This document shows positions 1-9,292 of a stretch of DNA of 64,000 bases, piece after piece. The notes beneath the pieces were generated by a model. That model made no database searches and was not told where the DNA came from. It was given only the letters and a program-made list of their open reading frames with translations. The stretch comes from Saprospiraceae bacterium (GTDB lineage: Bacteria > Bacteroidota > Bacteroidia > Chitinophagales > Saprospiraceae): the NCBI GenBank assembly GCA_016709995.1, contig JADJLQ010000001.1:2390001-2454000 (forward strand), in the 5' to 3' direction. The position numbers were made by a program, and so were the translations under genes. Numbering within the stretch: position 1 is the first letter of the stretch; every line of letters begins with the position of its first letter.

Positions 1-2
1 TG

Positions 3-698
3 TACAATGCTTCCGAGGTGAGCGGCAGTGCAGCAGCAGGGTATAGTAGTGGCACCGCCATAGAAACCATTGCAGCAGTAGCTAAGAATAAACTACCTCG
101 TGGATTTGGCATTGACTGGGCAGGTATCTCGAAAGACGAAGTAGGCCGAGGCAATGAGGCTATTTATATATTTTTGATCTGCCTGGCCTTCGTGTATTTA
201 TTATTAGCTGCGCAATATGAAAGTTTTATTTTGCCCTTCCCGATCCTATTGTCCTTACCTGCAGGAATATTTGGAGCTTTTTTCTTTCTAAAAATACTTG
301 GATTAGAAAATAATATTTATGCTCAAATCTCTATGGTCATGTTGATTGGTTTGCTGGCCAAAAATGCTGTATTGATCGTAGAATTTGCAGTACAAAAACA
401 TCGGGCCGGCTCTTCCGTATTTCAAGCTGCTATCGAAGGAGCTGCTGTCCGGCTCAGACCGATATTAATGACTTCATTTGCCTTTATCGCTGGCTTGATA
501 CCCTTGGTGATGGCTAGCGGGCCAGGTGCGATTGGCAATAGGACTATTGGGAGCGCTGCCACCGGAGGCATGCTATTTGGCACACTGTTCGGTGTCCTGG
601 TCATACCCGGTTTGTATTTCATTTTTGGACGCGAATCTGAGAAACATATATTGATAAAAGATGAAGATGAAAATCCTTTAACTGAAGAACTAGATTAA
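3..698 (+). CDS. RND multidrug efflux permease (AcrB/HAE1 type), C-terminal part only
   Basis: This is the inner-membrane pump of a tripartite RND efflux system, which exchanges protons for drugs or other hydrophobic compounds. The frame is open to the left edge, so the 5' part lies outside the window; an internal GTG at 18 is not the real start. About 230 residues remain, covering the last transmembrane helices. The segment LLAAQYESF and the following glycine-rich helices with GLLAKNAVLIVEFA and RLRPILMTS are typical of the HAE1 family C-terminal half. It ends one base before the outer-membrane channel gene, so the two are surely co-transcribed. The substrate cannot be told from this part. 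Confidence 0.93.
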   Translation, partial: YNASEVSGSAAAGYSSGTAIETIAAVAKNKLPRGFGIDWAGISKDEVGRGNEAIYIFLICLAFVYLLLAAQYESFILPFPILLSLPAGIFGAFFFLKILGLENNIYAQISMVMLIGLLAKNAVLIVEFAVQKHRAGSSVFQAAIEGAAVRLRPILMTSFAFIAGLIPLVMASGPGAIGNRTIGSAATGGMLFGTLFGVLVIPGLYFIFGRESEKHILIKDEDENPLTEELD

Positions 699-699
699 A

Positions 700-2124
700 A
701 TGAAAATTATTAAATACCTGATCCTATGCTTGACTATGGGCATACATATGTCTTGCAAGATCCCAATGACCATGGAAAGCCCTGCAATCAAATCAATTCC
801 AAAACAATACGCAGATGTTTTGGATACGACTGATATCGGTAATATACAATGGAGGAACTATTTTAGTGACCCCTACCTGGTAGATCTAATAGATACTGCC
901 ATTCAAAATAACCCTGAACTATACATCACCTTACAAGACATAGAGATCGCAAGGAATAAAATAATGATGAAAGATGGCCAGCTCCTGCCTCTGGTATCTG
1001 TAGGAGGCGGACTGGGGCTCGAAAAAGTTGGGCGTTATACCTCCTCAGGAGCCGGAGATGCATCTACAGAGATCACCCCCGGTAAAAAAGTACCTGATAA
1101 TCTCACTGATATCAATATGGGATTGGCTGCGAGTTGGGAGGCGGATATATGGGGTAAGCTGCACAATGCGAAGAAGACTGCTTTTACCGAATATCTGGCG
1201 AGCAAGGAGGGTGAAAACTTTGTACTAACTAATCTTGTATCTGAAATAGCTAACAACTACTACGAATTGCTTGCATTGGATAATGAATTAGAAATTATAA
1301 GACAATCCATTCGCCTGCAGCAAAATCAATTGGAAATAGTCAAAGTACAAAAACAAGCGTCGGTGGTTAGCGAATTAGCAGTCAAACAATTTGAAGCTCA
1401 GTTGCTGAGTTCACAAGGTTTGGAGTATGAAACGCTCCAGAAAATCACCGAGACAGAAAACAATGTCAATTTTCTACTCGGCAGGTATCCCGTAAGAATC
1501 CAGCGGAATCCAGCTTCGCTGGACTCCCTGTTTCCACCCCAGGTACAATCCGGCATTCCATCTCAACTGCTCCGAAACCGCCCCGATATCAGGCAAGCAG
1601 AATTGGAGCTCACCGCAGCTAAACTAGATATTAAAACTGCCCAATTGGAGTTTTTACCTTCACTGGGGATTGGTGGTCGATTAGGCTTGCAATCGTTCAG
1701 TCCAGCCTATATTTACAAAATTCCAGAATCGCTGTTGTATTCCCTGGTAGGTGATCTGACAGGCCCGATCGTCAACCGTAAAGTATTGATGGCAGAGTTT
1801 AAAAACGCCAATGCCCGACAGATCCAAGCATTGTATAATTACCAAAAGACGATTCTGAATGGTTTTAGAGAAGTGTCCAATGAATTTTCCAATATCGATA
1901 ATCTAAGTAAAATGTACAGTCTTAAATTTACAGAATCTGAAGTACAAAACCAGTCAATTGACATCGCTAACGACTTGTTTAAATCTGCTCGGGCAAATTA
2001 TCTCGAGGTACTTACCGCCCAACGCGAAGCGTTAGAGACTAAACTGGAATTGGTTGAAATAAAAAAAGTACAATTGAATAATGTGGTTGGACTATACAGA
2101 GCTTTGGGGGGAGGGTGGAAATAA
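700..2124 (+). CDS. Outer-membrane efflux lipoprotein, TolC/OprM (NodT) family
   Basis: This protein forms the outer-membrane channel that completes the RND pump encoded just upstream (1 bp gap). A lipoprotein signal is visible at residues 1-19 (HMSC, Cys19). The mature part shows the duplicated OEP layout: the early LVDLIDTAIQNNPEL segment, AASWEADIWGKL in the middle, and LLRNRPDIRQAELEL opening the second repeat. The 474-residue length is normal for OprM-like proteins. Glutamine- and glutamate-rich stretches near residues 200-230 fit the coiled-coil tunnel. The membrane-fusion partner is presumably further upstream, outside the window. Confidence 0.94.
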   Translation: MKIIKYLILCLTMGIHMSCKIPMTMESPAIKSIPKQYADVLDTTDIGNIQWRNYFSDPYLVDLIDTAIQNNPELYITLQDIEIARNKIMMKDGQLLPLVSVGGGLGLEKVGRYTSSGAGDASTEITPGKKVPDNLTDINMGLAASWEADIWGKLHNAKKTAFTEYLASKEGENFVLTNLVSEIANNYYELLALDNELEIIRQSIRLQQNQLEIVKVQKQASVVSELAVKQFEAQLLSSQGLEYETLQKITETENNVNFLLGRYPVRIQRNPASLDSLFPPQVQSGIPSQLLRNRPDIRQAELELTAAKLDIKTAQLEFLPSLGIGGRLGLQSFSPAYIYKIPESLLYSLVGDLTGPIVNRKVLMAEFKNANARQIQALYNYQKTILNGFREVSNEFSNIDNLSKMYSLKFTESEVQNQSIDIANDLFKSARANYLEVLTAQREALETKLELVEIKKVQLNNVVGLYRALGGGWK

Positions 2125-2134
2125 CGATTACTGA

Positions 2135-3268
2135 TTAACCATTTGAAAGCACTGCCCACATCATCGCCCTGCAAAATCCTGCATTAAAACATTCAGCAGC
2201 ATATCCGCCACCGCCACCGCCGCCAGCAACACCACCACTAATGCGACTACCCGGATAATCCCGATCGTAATCAAGAATATGCGGATGCTCTGCCCACATG
2301 GTACGGCTATAACCATGTTTGATCAGTTCCTGCATGACTGCAAACATATTGACTTGGCCTTCGTCGATAAAACACTCCGTGTATTTATTGTATTGCTCCT
2401 GCGAGATCACATTTCGGTAATGCATATGGTTGATTCGATCACGGGAAGCAAAATATTTACACACTTCTACAGGGTCTTCACCCATCTCTTTAGTCACACC
2501 ACAATCAAAGGTGATCCCATTGGATGGACTGTCTACGATAGTTATCAGCCGCTTGAGGCCGGCCAGGTTAGCCAGGATCTGGTCAGAGCCATGACTCTGT
2601 TGTGAGACCGGGTCATTGGGATGACAGGCCATACGAACTCCTGCTTTTTCTGCTACGGGTATCACGGCTTTGAGAAAATATTCAAGATTGGCCCAGATCT
2701 CATCTGCTTTTCGTATCCCGATCTCCGGTTTGGCAGGAAGGTCTTTTACTTTGCTGTAATCAAAACCAGTGATGCCAGAACCTCCCCTACCTTCCACTTC
2801 AAAATAACCATCTGTCAGTCTGTCGACATACCAATTGTATTCCACATTCGCGAGGCCGCAGCGACCTGCGACTTTGAGGGATTCGATGATTTTATTTATT
2901 TCTTCATCGCGATTAGGCCTGGCGAGTATGATATCAGCACCTACGACATACATCAGGTTGTAGAGCGTAAGTCCGTTGTTCTTAAAATTGTCCATATAGC
3001 CCCGGAGGTCTGATTCGACCCACTGACCTGGTAATGCTACTGAGCTGACATAATTTATCCCTATTTGTTTGAGTCGACGCATAGATTTTTCGTCGGTATT
3101 GACGCGAAGGCCTGAAACCATTTTGGGTGTTGAGGGTCCTTCCGATAGAGGCCACTGCTTGTTCTTTTTAGGCTTAGAGTTGAGAAACGCTAGTTCCGAA
3201 TTAGGCAGCAGCGGCCAAACAGCTAATGAAGATGAATTTTTAATGAAGTCTCGACGGTTATTATACAT
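2135..3268 (-). CDS. Tat-exported mannonate-dehydratase-like TIM-barrel protein
   Basis: The 377-residue protein starts with a twin-arginine signal (NNRRDFIKNSSSLAV). The remainder resembles the UxuA/xylose-isomerase-like TIM-barrel superfamily. Visible family-like pieces are CHPNDP near residue 215, the SPSNGITFDCG strand, HMHYRNV, and a late WAEHPH loop; His, Asp and Glu in these places usually bind the divalent metal. It is more divergent than the two tandem paralogues at 18.8-21.1 kb. The C-terminal part carries a glycine run (GGVAGGGGGGGY) encoded by GCC/ACC repeats. True UxuA enzymes are cytoplasmic, so export suggests a different physiological substrate. Dehydratase versus isomerase activity is not resolved from sequence. 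Confidence 0.8.
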   Translation of the reverse strand: MYNNRRDFIKNSSSLAVWPLLPNSELAFLNSKPKKNKQWPLSEGPSTPKMVSGLRVNTDEKSMRRLKQIGINYVSSVALPGQWVESDLRGYMDNFKNNGLTLYNLMYVVGADIILARPNRDEEINKIIESLKVAGRCGLANVEYNWYVDRLTDGYFEVEGRGGSGITGFDYSKVKDLPAKPEIGIRKADEIWANLEYFLKAVIPVAEKAGVRMACHPNDPVSQQSHGSDQILANLAGLKRLITIVDSPSNGITFDCGVTKEMGEDPVEVCKYFASRDRINHMHYRNVISQEQYNKYTECFIDEGQVNMFAVMQELIKHGYSRTMWAEHPHILDYDRDYPGSRISGGVAGGGGGGGYAAECFNAGFCRAMMWAVLSNG

Positions 3269-3371
3269 GAATTATAGTTTATGGTGTATAACGAATATAA
3301 GGAAATCTACGAAAATGATATTTTTCATTTTTAGTCATTTAAAACATATTCCTGTACTTACCTAATATTTT

Positions 3372-3490
3372 TACATAGATAAATACAAATATAATTTTAA
3401 TCCACATTGTAAAATCATGTAAGATCCGCAAAGTAAAAAAATATATAATACTTGTATTTATCTATGTACTTTTGATAGATAAATACAAAT
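3372..3490. repeat. Three copies of a 16-17 bp motif upstream of the ATPase gene
   Basis: The 17-mer TACATAGATAAATACAA at 3372-3388 recurs as an exact reverse complement at 3452-3468. Its core ATAGATAAATACAAAT at 3375-3390 recurs directly at 3475-3490, exactly 100 bp later. The last copy ends 3 bp before the ATPase ATG, in the place of a normal ribosome binding site. Such spacing suits an operator for autoregulation or a protein-bound iteron. The binding protein is unknown. Confidence 0.75.
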
Positions 3491-3493
3491 AGC

Positions 3494-4906
3494 ATGATAT
3501 CGAGGACACTCCAGATAGCTCAAATGAAAGATATACTTCACCTAAAAAGATCATCCTTCGTGGCAGTGACCGGTCGGCGTCGGGTCGGCAAAACATACCT
3601 TATAGAAGAAGTATACAAAAAACATATCTGTCTTTCAGTAACTGGCATACAGTCCGGAGACAAACAGACCCAAATCATAAACTTTGAAGATAAAATCATC
3701 GAAAAATTTAAAAAAGTCTTGTCTAAGCCTTCAAAAAACTGGCAGGAACTGTTCATCTTGTTGAAGAAGGCATTAAAAACATTGCCAAAAAATAAAAAGC
3801 AGGTCATATTTCTGGATGAATTACCATGGATGAACACCGCTAAATCAAATTTTATTCAACTTCTTGCTCATTTATGGAATGATTATTTATCAAAGGAGAA
3901 GCATTTTATATTAGTCATATGTGGATCATCTACATCCTGGATCCATCAAAAGATAATAAACGATAAAGGGGGCTTTCATAATCGTCTAACACACAGCATC
4001 CACCTGGATCCATTTACCTTGTCTGAAACAAAACAATTTTTACAATCAAAAAAAATTACTTTAACCGATACGGCCATAGCAGAAATATATATGGCTATTG
4101 GCGGCATTCCTTTCTATTTGGAAGAAATAAAAAGAGGTGAAAGCACAAGAGCAAGTATAGAAAGAATGTGCTTCAAAACCGGGGGCATTCTAAAGAAAGA
4201 ATACGAAAATCTATATAGAGCTCTATTCGACAATGCGATATTACATGAGTCCGTTGTCGCTGCACTAGCTCTATCCAAATCAGGTCTTACAAGGGATGAA
4301 ATAATATCAAATTCAAAAGTCCGTGCTGGAGGGCCCATTCAAAGGACCCTGGATGATTTAAAAATATCGGGATTTATCGTCGAAGAAAATCAGTTTGGCA
4401 AAAGGAAAAGAGGGGCAATTTACAGACTGATCGACGAATACTCTGTATTCTATCATCGATTCATAAAAAATCAAAAACAGACCAAATCTGATATTTGGTC
4501 GCTGGTTTCCAATACACAGTCATACAAAATTTGGCGAGGGTATGCGTTTGAAACACTTTGTCTAAAACACATAGAGGAGATAAAACATGCCTTGGGCATC
4601 GGTAAAGTTTATACAGAGACTTCGACCTATAAATACCAAAATCAAAAGGAAGGTATTTGGATAGACTTCGTAATAGATAGAAAAGATGCGGCAATAAACC
4701 TTTGCGAATGTAAATTCTATGAAGCTCCGTTCGAAATAACAAAAATATATGGAGGGGATCTTCAAAAAAGGAAATTTATCTTTCGCGAAAAAACGAATAC
4801 TAAAAAGTCAGTATTTACCACGCTGATCACCAATCATCCCCTCAAAGTAAATCAATATTCATTGGAAGTAGTTGATGCCAGTATACATGTAAGTGAATTG
4901 ATGTAG
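3494..4906 (+). CDS. AAA-family ATPase, archaeal-type ATPase / DUF234 family
   Basis: This is a 470-residue P-loop ATPase of the kind often labelled 'ATP-binding protein' or DUF234. The N-terminal part has a Walker A (GRRRVGKTYLI, about residues 27-37) and a Walker B (VIFLDELPWM, about 108-117), followed by a sensor-like ICGSSTSW. A winged-helix-like middle (SKSGLTRDEIISNS) and a C-terminal nuclease-fold-like segment (IDFVID...NLCECKF) complete the usual architecture. No partner gene lies next to it. Codon use is A/T-rich compared with neighbours and the gene sits on the opposite strand from its surroundings, which suggests acquisition. Function in this family is generally unknown. Three repeat elements directly precede the start. 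Confidence 0.88.
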   Translation: MISRTLQIAQMKDILHLKRSSFVAVTGRRRVGKTYLIEEVYKKHICLSVTGIQSGDKQTQIINFEDKIIEKFKKVLSKPSKNWQELFILLKKALKTLPKNKKQVIFLDELPWMNTAKSNFIQLLAHLWNDYLSKEKHFILVICGSSTSWIHQKIINDKGGFHNRLTHSIHLDPFTLSETKQFLQSKKITLTDTAIAEIYMAIGGIPFYLEEIKRGESTRASIERMCFKTGGILKKEYENLYRALFDNAILHESVVAALALSKSGLTRDEIISNSKVRAGGPIQRTLDDLKISGFIVEENQFGKRKRGAIYRLIDEYSVFYHRFIKNQKQTKSDIWSLVSNTQSYKIWRGYAFETLCLKHIEEIKHALGIGKVYTETSTYKYQNQKEGIWIDFVIDRKDAAINLCECKFYEAPFEITKIYGGDLQKRKFIFREKTNTKKSVFTTLITNHPLKVNQYSLEVVDASIHVSELM

Positions 4907-4915
4907 TATTTAGGA

Positions 4916-5155
4916 CTAAATCTTCTCCTTCAGCCATGTTTTTATTGATGAAATAAACCCAAAAAATTCATTAGGGATGAATTTTTTATCCTCCGGATTG
5001 ATTTTAGAAGTAATCGTCATCAGGTATGAAATTCCCAGAACATTAAATTCTTCAACAGAACTTACTAAGGCTGGTCTCTTGCCCTTTTGCTCATGCCCTA
5101 AAGAAGGATCACAATCTATCATGATGATATCTCCACGCCCCGTTATATAATTCAT
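4916..5155 (-). CDS. Short MazF/PemK-like toxin, probably truncated
   Basis: The 79-residue product begins with the MazF/PemK (type II toxin, endoribonuclease fold) signature: GRGDIIMIDCDPSLGHEQKG followed by KRPALVSS. Known MazF proteins are about 105-120 residues. Here the central strands after MTITSKI are missing, and a short tail resembling the family C-terminus (ISSIKTWLKEKI) follows directly, as if an internal segment had been deleted. I see no intact antitoxin gene in the 140 bp upstream. Activity is therefore doubtful. The family assignment rests on the N-terminal half. Confidence 0.6.
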   Translation of the reverse strand: MNYITGRGDIIMIDCDPSLGHEQKGKRPALVSSVEEFNVLGISYLMTITSKINPEDKKFIPNEFFGFISSIKTWLKEKI

Positions 5156-5296
5156 TGTTATAATTCTTCAAGTCTGGTGCGACCCCATTCCTTCGAAATG
5201 ATCCAACACACCTTTTCTGGTCATTCCTTTTGAGAAGTTCTTTACATGGTATGCACTAAGCTATACTTTTTATGATATGGGCTGGATTTTTATCCG

Positions 5297-6202
5297 TCAC
5301 CTAAACACCCTTTTTACATTCATCAAATCCATCCTGTGGGCTTCTACAACGCTCATTGTATTAGGTGTCTTTTCCTCCAGGCACTGTTCGATGACCAGGT
5401 GAGGCATGACTTTTAATCTTTTTAATTCGGCAGCAAATCTGCTATAATCTATATCACCCTCTGCAGAAAAAGTCTCTTTCCAGATACCCTGCTGTGATTG
5501 TCTGATATGCAATTCAATGACCCGATGCCCATACATCTTTAATACATCAAACACAGCCAGTTCGGAATCATCCGATCCTCTATAGACCCAATGGACATCA
5601 AAACAAAAAGATACATTTCTGGCCGTGGTGTTTTGGAGCATATGGTGAAATTCTCTTGCTCCGGCCCTCAACTCCATATTGTGAGTATGATAGGCGAGAT
5701 GGAGACCTTTAGCTCTGAGTTTGGCTCCTAACTCCTCCAGTGCCCTGACTTGTGTTCGGAGTTCCTCATCAGACTTATTTGTTGGTTGACTCCAGGTGAT
5801 AGGATTCGGATTGGTCACAATAATTTTGGTACCATGCCCTCTGACGACATCCGCTATTCGTAGGATATGTTGTAGCGTAGCTTGAACTTTTTCTGCCTGA
5901 TGTAACACACTGCCTACATAAACTGATGGCATCTGAATATGATACTTTTTCAATACGGATATATAATCGATGGCCATCTTTTCAGAATCCAGGCTAGGTT
6001 CTATTGCAGTAAGACCTGAGGTAGCATACAGTTTGATATCTTCATCCAGGTCTTTGCCCCATTCTTTTCCGTCGCGACGAAAAAACGTAAGCCAATCATA
6101 GGTGTTGGATGAGATCGGATATTGACCAGGCTTTTCTATACCCAGAGGCAATAATGAAAGGACCGGAATCGATTTAATAAATGTTCTTCGGCTTTTTTTC
6201 AT
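5297..6202 (-). CDS. Exported sugar phosphate isomerase/epimerase-like TIM-barrel protein
   Basis: This 301-residue protein belongs to the xylose-isomerase-like TIM-barrel (AP endonuclease 2) superfamily. It opens with a twin-arginine-type signal (KKSRRTFIKSIPVLSL). Family-like pieces are the YHTHNMEL strand, a CFDVHWVYRG strand and IELHIRQSQ, then a late LVIEQCLE strand; their His, Asp and Glu residues are the expected metal ligands. Relatives are usually annotated as sugar phosphate isomerases or epimerases, or as hydroxypyruvate-isomerase-like proteins. The export signal argues for a free sugar or sugar derivative as substrate rather than a phosphate ester. The exact reaction is unknown. 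Confidence 0.85.
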   Translation of the reverse strand: MKKSRRTFIKSIPVLSLLPLGIEKPGQYPISSNTYDWLTFFRRDGKEWGKDLDEDIKLYATSGLTAIEPSLDSEKMAIDYISVLKKYHIQMPSVYVGSVLHQAEKVQATLQHILRIADVVRGHGTKIIVTNPNPITWSQPTNKSDEELRTQVRALEELGAKLRAKGLHLAYHTHNMELRAGAREFHHMLQNTTARNVSFCFDVHWVYRGSDDSELAVFDVLKMYGHRVIELHIRQSQQGIWKETFSAEGDIDYSRFAAELKRLKVMPHLVIEQCLEEKTPNTMSVVEAHRMDLMNVKRVFR

Positions 6203-6235
6203 ATTCTTCCGTGTCTAACGAAATAAAAACTCCTG

Positions 6236-6775
6236 TCACACTCTTTCTATTTGAATGCCGTTCTTTTCCCACTGATCCATCAATTTTTTTAATTGTTCGA
6301 TCATATAGTAGGACTCAAACTCAAAAAAGTAAGTATGATTATGGTGATTGTGACTGATTGAAATTAAATTTTTCTTTATACCCTTTATAGCTGAAGCCCA
6401 GGAATAATGATTTGGTATCTCAAGTACTTGAGGCAAGATGATTTTAGTGTCTTTATTTAGATCAATACACTCAAGCATCTGATGTTGCCTGGATTTAATA
6501 TAAAAATGTCCCTCATCCATTTGAATCATATTCTCTCCGGCTAGTTGAGTACGCTTCCTTGCATAATTCAATGTCAACCAAGATCCAACTTGTTGTAGTG
6601 CAAACATTAGTATCAGACCCGGTATAATTAATTTTACACCCCACAAAATTTTTGTACAAATTATAGGAAAGGCTATTAAAAAGACAGGTAGTAATTGTCT
6701 GGCGACAAAGAGTACGCTCTGACTATGTACTATATCAAAGTATCTTTTGTCCTCTATAAATTTTGCCTTGAACAT
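6236..6775 (-). CDS. Hypothetical membrane protein with two N-terminal helices
   Basis: I do not recognise this 179-residue protein. Two adjacent hydrophobic segments at about residues 25-45 and 48-70 suggest a membrane hairpin. They are followed by a soluble part of about 110 residues rich in Ile, Lys and His, including SISHNHHNH. A layout of paired helices followed by a beta-rich domain is seen in PH-like YcxB-type proteins, but no diagnostic motif supports that here. It lies between the exported isomerase and the PQQ dehydrogenase on the same strand, with 33 bp and 144 bp gaps. Confidence 0.7.
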   Translation of the reverse strand: MFKAKFIEDKRYFDIVHSQSVLFVARQLLPVFLIAFPIICTKILWGVKLIIPGLILMFALQQVGSWLTLNYARKRTQLAGENMIQMDEGHFYIKSRQHQMLECIDLNKDTKIILPQVLEIPNHYSWASAIKGIKKNLISISHNHHNHTYFFEFESYYMIEQLKKLMDQWEKNGIQIERV

Positions 6776-6919
6776 AATTTTTAAATTTATAAGGCATTTT
6801 AATAAAAATCATTTTCAGGTACATCAGTGGGTATCAGAGCTAAGTTCTTGCTATTTGTCAACGATTTTCTTTAACTCAAAAATAATTGATAGTACATCAA
6901 AATAACAAATAAGTCTTTA

Positions 6920-9124
6920 CTACTTCAAGGCAAATGCCATATACCATCCCCCAGGTTTGGCTCCTCTGGCACCTCCAACTGCCAATGCGATATATTGTCT
7001 ACCATCTACCTCATAGCTGATAGGAGTAGAAAATCCTCCTGCCGGAAGCTGATATTCCCATACCACTTTACCTGTTTTTTTATCAAAAGCCCTGAATCGT
7101 TCGTCCCGGGTAGACGCTATAAAGATCAAGCCGCTTGCAGTCACCACAGGCCCTCCGTAAGTCTCGGTGCCTGTCTGCAGTACCCCTTTGGCAGTCAGTT
7201 CGGGAAATTCACCGATAGGGACCGACCATAGATAATCGCCTGTCTTGAGATCGATCGCATTGAAAGTACCCCAGGGCGGTTTGATAGCAGGGTACCCATT
7301 TTGATCTGTAAATCGCTGCCAAACTTTTATTGTGTATTCAGGATCATAAGGGAACACAGTTTTATTTATGGCTATGGTATCGGGGATCTTATGTTCTTCG
7401 CGTGCGGTGGACGAAGGTTTTGGTTCTTTGTTGAGCAAATAATCCGCCAATGCCTTTCGATCTCCCTCACCGAGATAAGGAAAAGCGGGCATTCGGCCAT
7501 TGCCAAGCTGCACCAATGTACTGATCTGATCGGCAGTTCTTTTTTTGCCGATATCTATCAATGTTGGCACGACACTTCCATTGCCTTTGCGATCAGCTCC
7601 GTGACAGGCAGCGCAATTTTTGATAAACAGCGAATTGCCTTTTGATAAGGTCATCAGCTCTTTATTGCGCGTGGCTTTATCTGTCATCCAGAGCTCCCAG
7701 GGGGCGATATTTACATTTTGATATAAGATTCCTTCTGGATCTATGGCATTGCCGCCCCATTCCGCACCTCCGCTGTATCCAAATAAAATGGTCCCTTTCG
7801 AACTCGGTGGAGTAAACTGATCAGTCGTAGGAGGAAATTCTTTCAACCTGTTTTTTACAAACTCATGAGATTCAGGAGAGATATTGGTGATTTCACCTTC
7901 TGTAAAAATCTGAGGCATTAAGGATTTTGGTTTACTGGGCAAAGATTGCACAGGGTATGGATGTTCGCCAGGCAAACCATCAGTAGGCACAGATCTTTCT
8001 TCTAATGGGAAGAGGGATTCGCCCGAATCTCTGTCGAGCACATATACATACCCATCTTTGCCAACCTGTACCACTACATCCCGTTTTTGACCATTAAAAT
8101 CTATGGTGGTAAGATTGGGTGGAATCGGGAAATCGCGGTCCCAAAGATCATGATGTATGGCCTGGTGATGCCATTTACGCACCCCTGTCACAGCATCAAG
8201 TGCGACAATAGAATTGGCAAATAGATTGGCGCCTTCACGATCGCCACCATAATAATCGGATGATGGCGACCCGGTACCAAAATAGACTACCCCTCTTTGG
8301 TCATCCACAGACATGCCAGACCAATTATTGACTCCTCCAAATTTCTGATAAGCGTCTTTGGGCCAGGTATCATACCCAAACTCGCCAGGCTGCGGGATGG
8401 TATGGAACACCCATTTCAACTGACCCGTCAATACATCAAATGCCCTGATATGCCCTGGAGCGGCATCACCACCTTCAGGCAAGCTGGAGCCAATGATAAA
8501 GGTATTTTTATAGATGATACCCGGTGAAGTAGCAGTCACCCGAAGATTATTGACCTCATGATTGATCCCCTCACCCAGTCCGGTATGAAGATCTACTCTT
8601 CCACCTTGGCCAAATGAGGTAATGATTTTACCATCCGTAGCATTCAAAGCGTATATAAAATAACCTGCTGTATACAATATTCGTTTGTCCGAACCATTTT
8701 CCCAATAGGTAACGCCTCTATTGGAATTACTCGGTTGTTGCGGATTTGTGAGATCCGGTTTAAACTTCCAAAGCTCCTCTCCGGTATTGGCTTTTAAGGC
8801 AAATACATGGAGTTCGGTACTGGTACCATAAAGTATGCCGTCGATGACTATGGGCTGACATTGGATCTCCCCGATTCTCCTTCGTTTCCCTCCGGTGGTA
8901 TCGGGAAGCTCGTTGGCCATATACTGCCATGCCACCTGGAGGTTTTGCACATTTTCAAGGTTGATTTGTGACAATGGAGAATATCGGTTATTTGCCTTAT
9001 TACCCCCATAATTGGGATAATCTTTACCTGCCTGATAGGTAAACGAAGCAGGATCTGATTCCGACCGTTTACAGCTGAATAAAAAGGAGAAGGTGATGAC
9101 CAATAGAGTCAAAGCATACTTCAT
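6920..9124 (-). CDS. PQQ-dependent dehydrogenase with cytochrome c segment (quinoprotein glucose dehydrogenase-like)
   Basis: This is an eight-bladed quinoprotein that probably oxidises an aldose or alcohol in the periplasm and passes electrons through its own heme. The start at 9124 is preferred over an upstream ATG at 9172 because it places a lipoprotein signal (FLFSC, Cys18) at the N-terminus. Propeller motifs include DYPNYGGNKANNRYSPL and ITPL-type blades with GGVNNWSGMS and HDLWDRDFP. A cytochrome c motif CAACHG lies near residue 502, inserted before the last blades. The C-terminal GGPVVTASGLIFIAST and FALK end match the glucose/membrane GDH group. Electron acceptor and true substrate are not shown by the sequence. 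Confidence 0.93.
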   Translation of the reverse strand: MKYALTLLVITFSFLFSCKRSESDPASFTYQAGKDYPNYGGNKANNRYSPLSQINLENVQNLQVAWQYMANELPDTTGGKRRRIGEIQCQPIVIDGILYGTSTELHVFALKANTGEELWKFKPDLTNPQQPSNSNRGVTYWENGSDKRILYTAGYFIYALNATDGKIITSFGQGGRVDLHTGLGEGINHEVNNLRVTATSPGIIYKNTFIIGSSLPEGGDAAPGHIRAFDVLTGQLKWVFHTIPQPGEFGYDTWPKDAYQKFGGVNNWSGMSVDDQRGVVYFGTGSPSSDYYGGDREGANLFANSIVALDAVTGVRKWHHQAIHHDLWDRDFPIPPNLTTIDFNGQKRDVVVQVGKDGYVYVLDRDSGESLFPLEERSVPTDGLPGEHPYPVQSLPSKPKSLMPQIFTEGEITNISPESHEFVKNRLKEFPPTTDQFTPPSSKGTILFGYSGGAEWGGNAIDPEGILYQNVNIAPWELWMTDKATRNKELMTLSKGNSLFIKNCAACHGADRKGNGSVVPTLIDIGKKRTADQISTLVQLGNGRMPAFPYLGEGDRKALADYLLNKEPKPSSTAREEHKIPDTIAINKTVFPYDPEYTIKVWQRFTDQNGYPAIKPPWGTFNAIDLKTGDYLWSVPIGEFPELTAKGVLQTGTETYGGPVVTASGLIFIASTRDERFRAFDKKTGKVVWEYQLPAGGFSTPISYEVDGRQYIALAVGGARGAKPGGWYMAFALK

Positions 9125-9292
9125 TTTTTGATTTAATTTGCACAATGATCCGAAATTAAGTGGTGTTTTCATAAAGAAATTATAAACCCGGCTGCATCTT
9201 ATTTTAAGTCAAGGAGCCAGACATGGAAAATATGTTTAATCGAAAGCTTCAGATGGCTTTAAAAGAGCACCATTCCAACCTACAGGCTTCTG

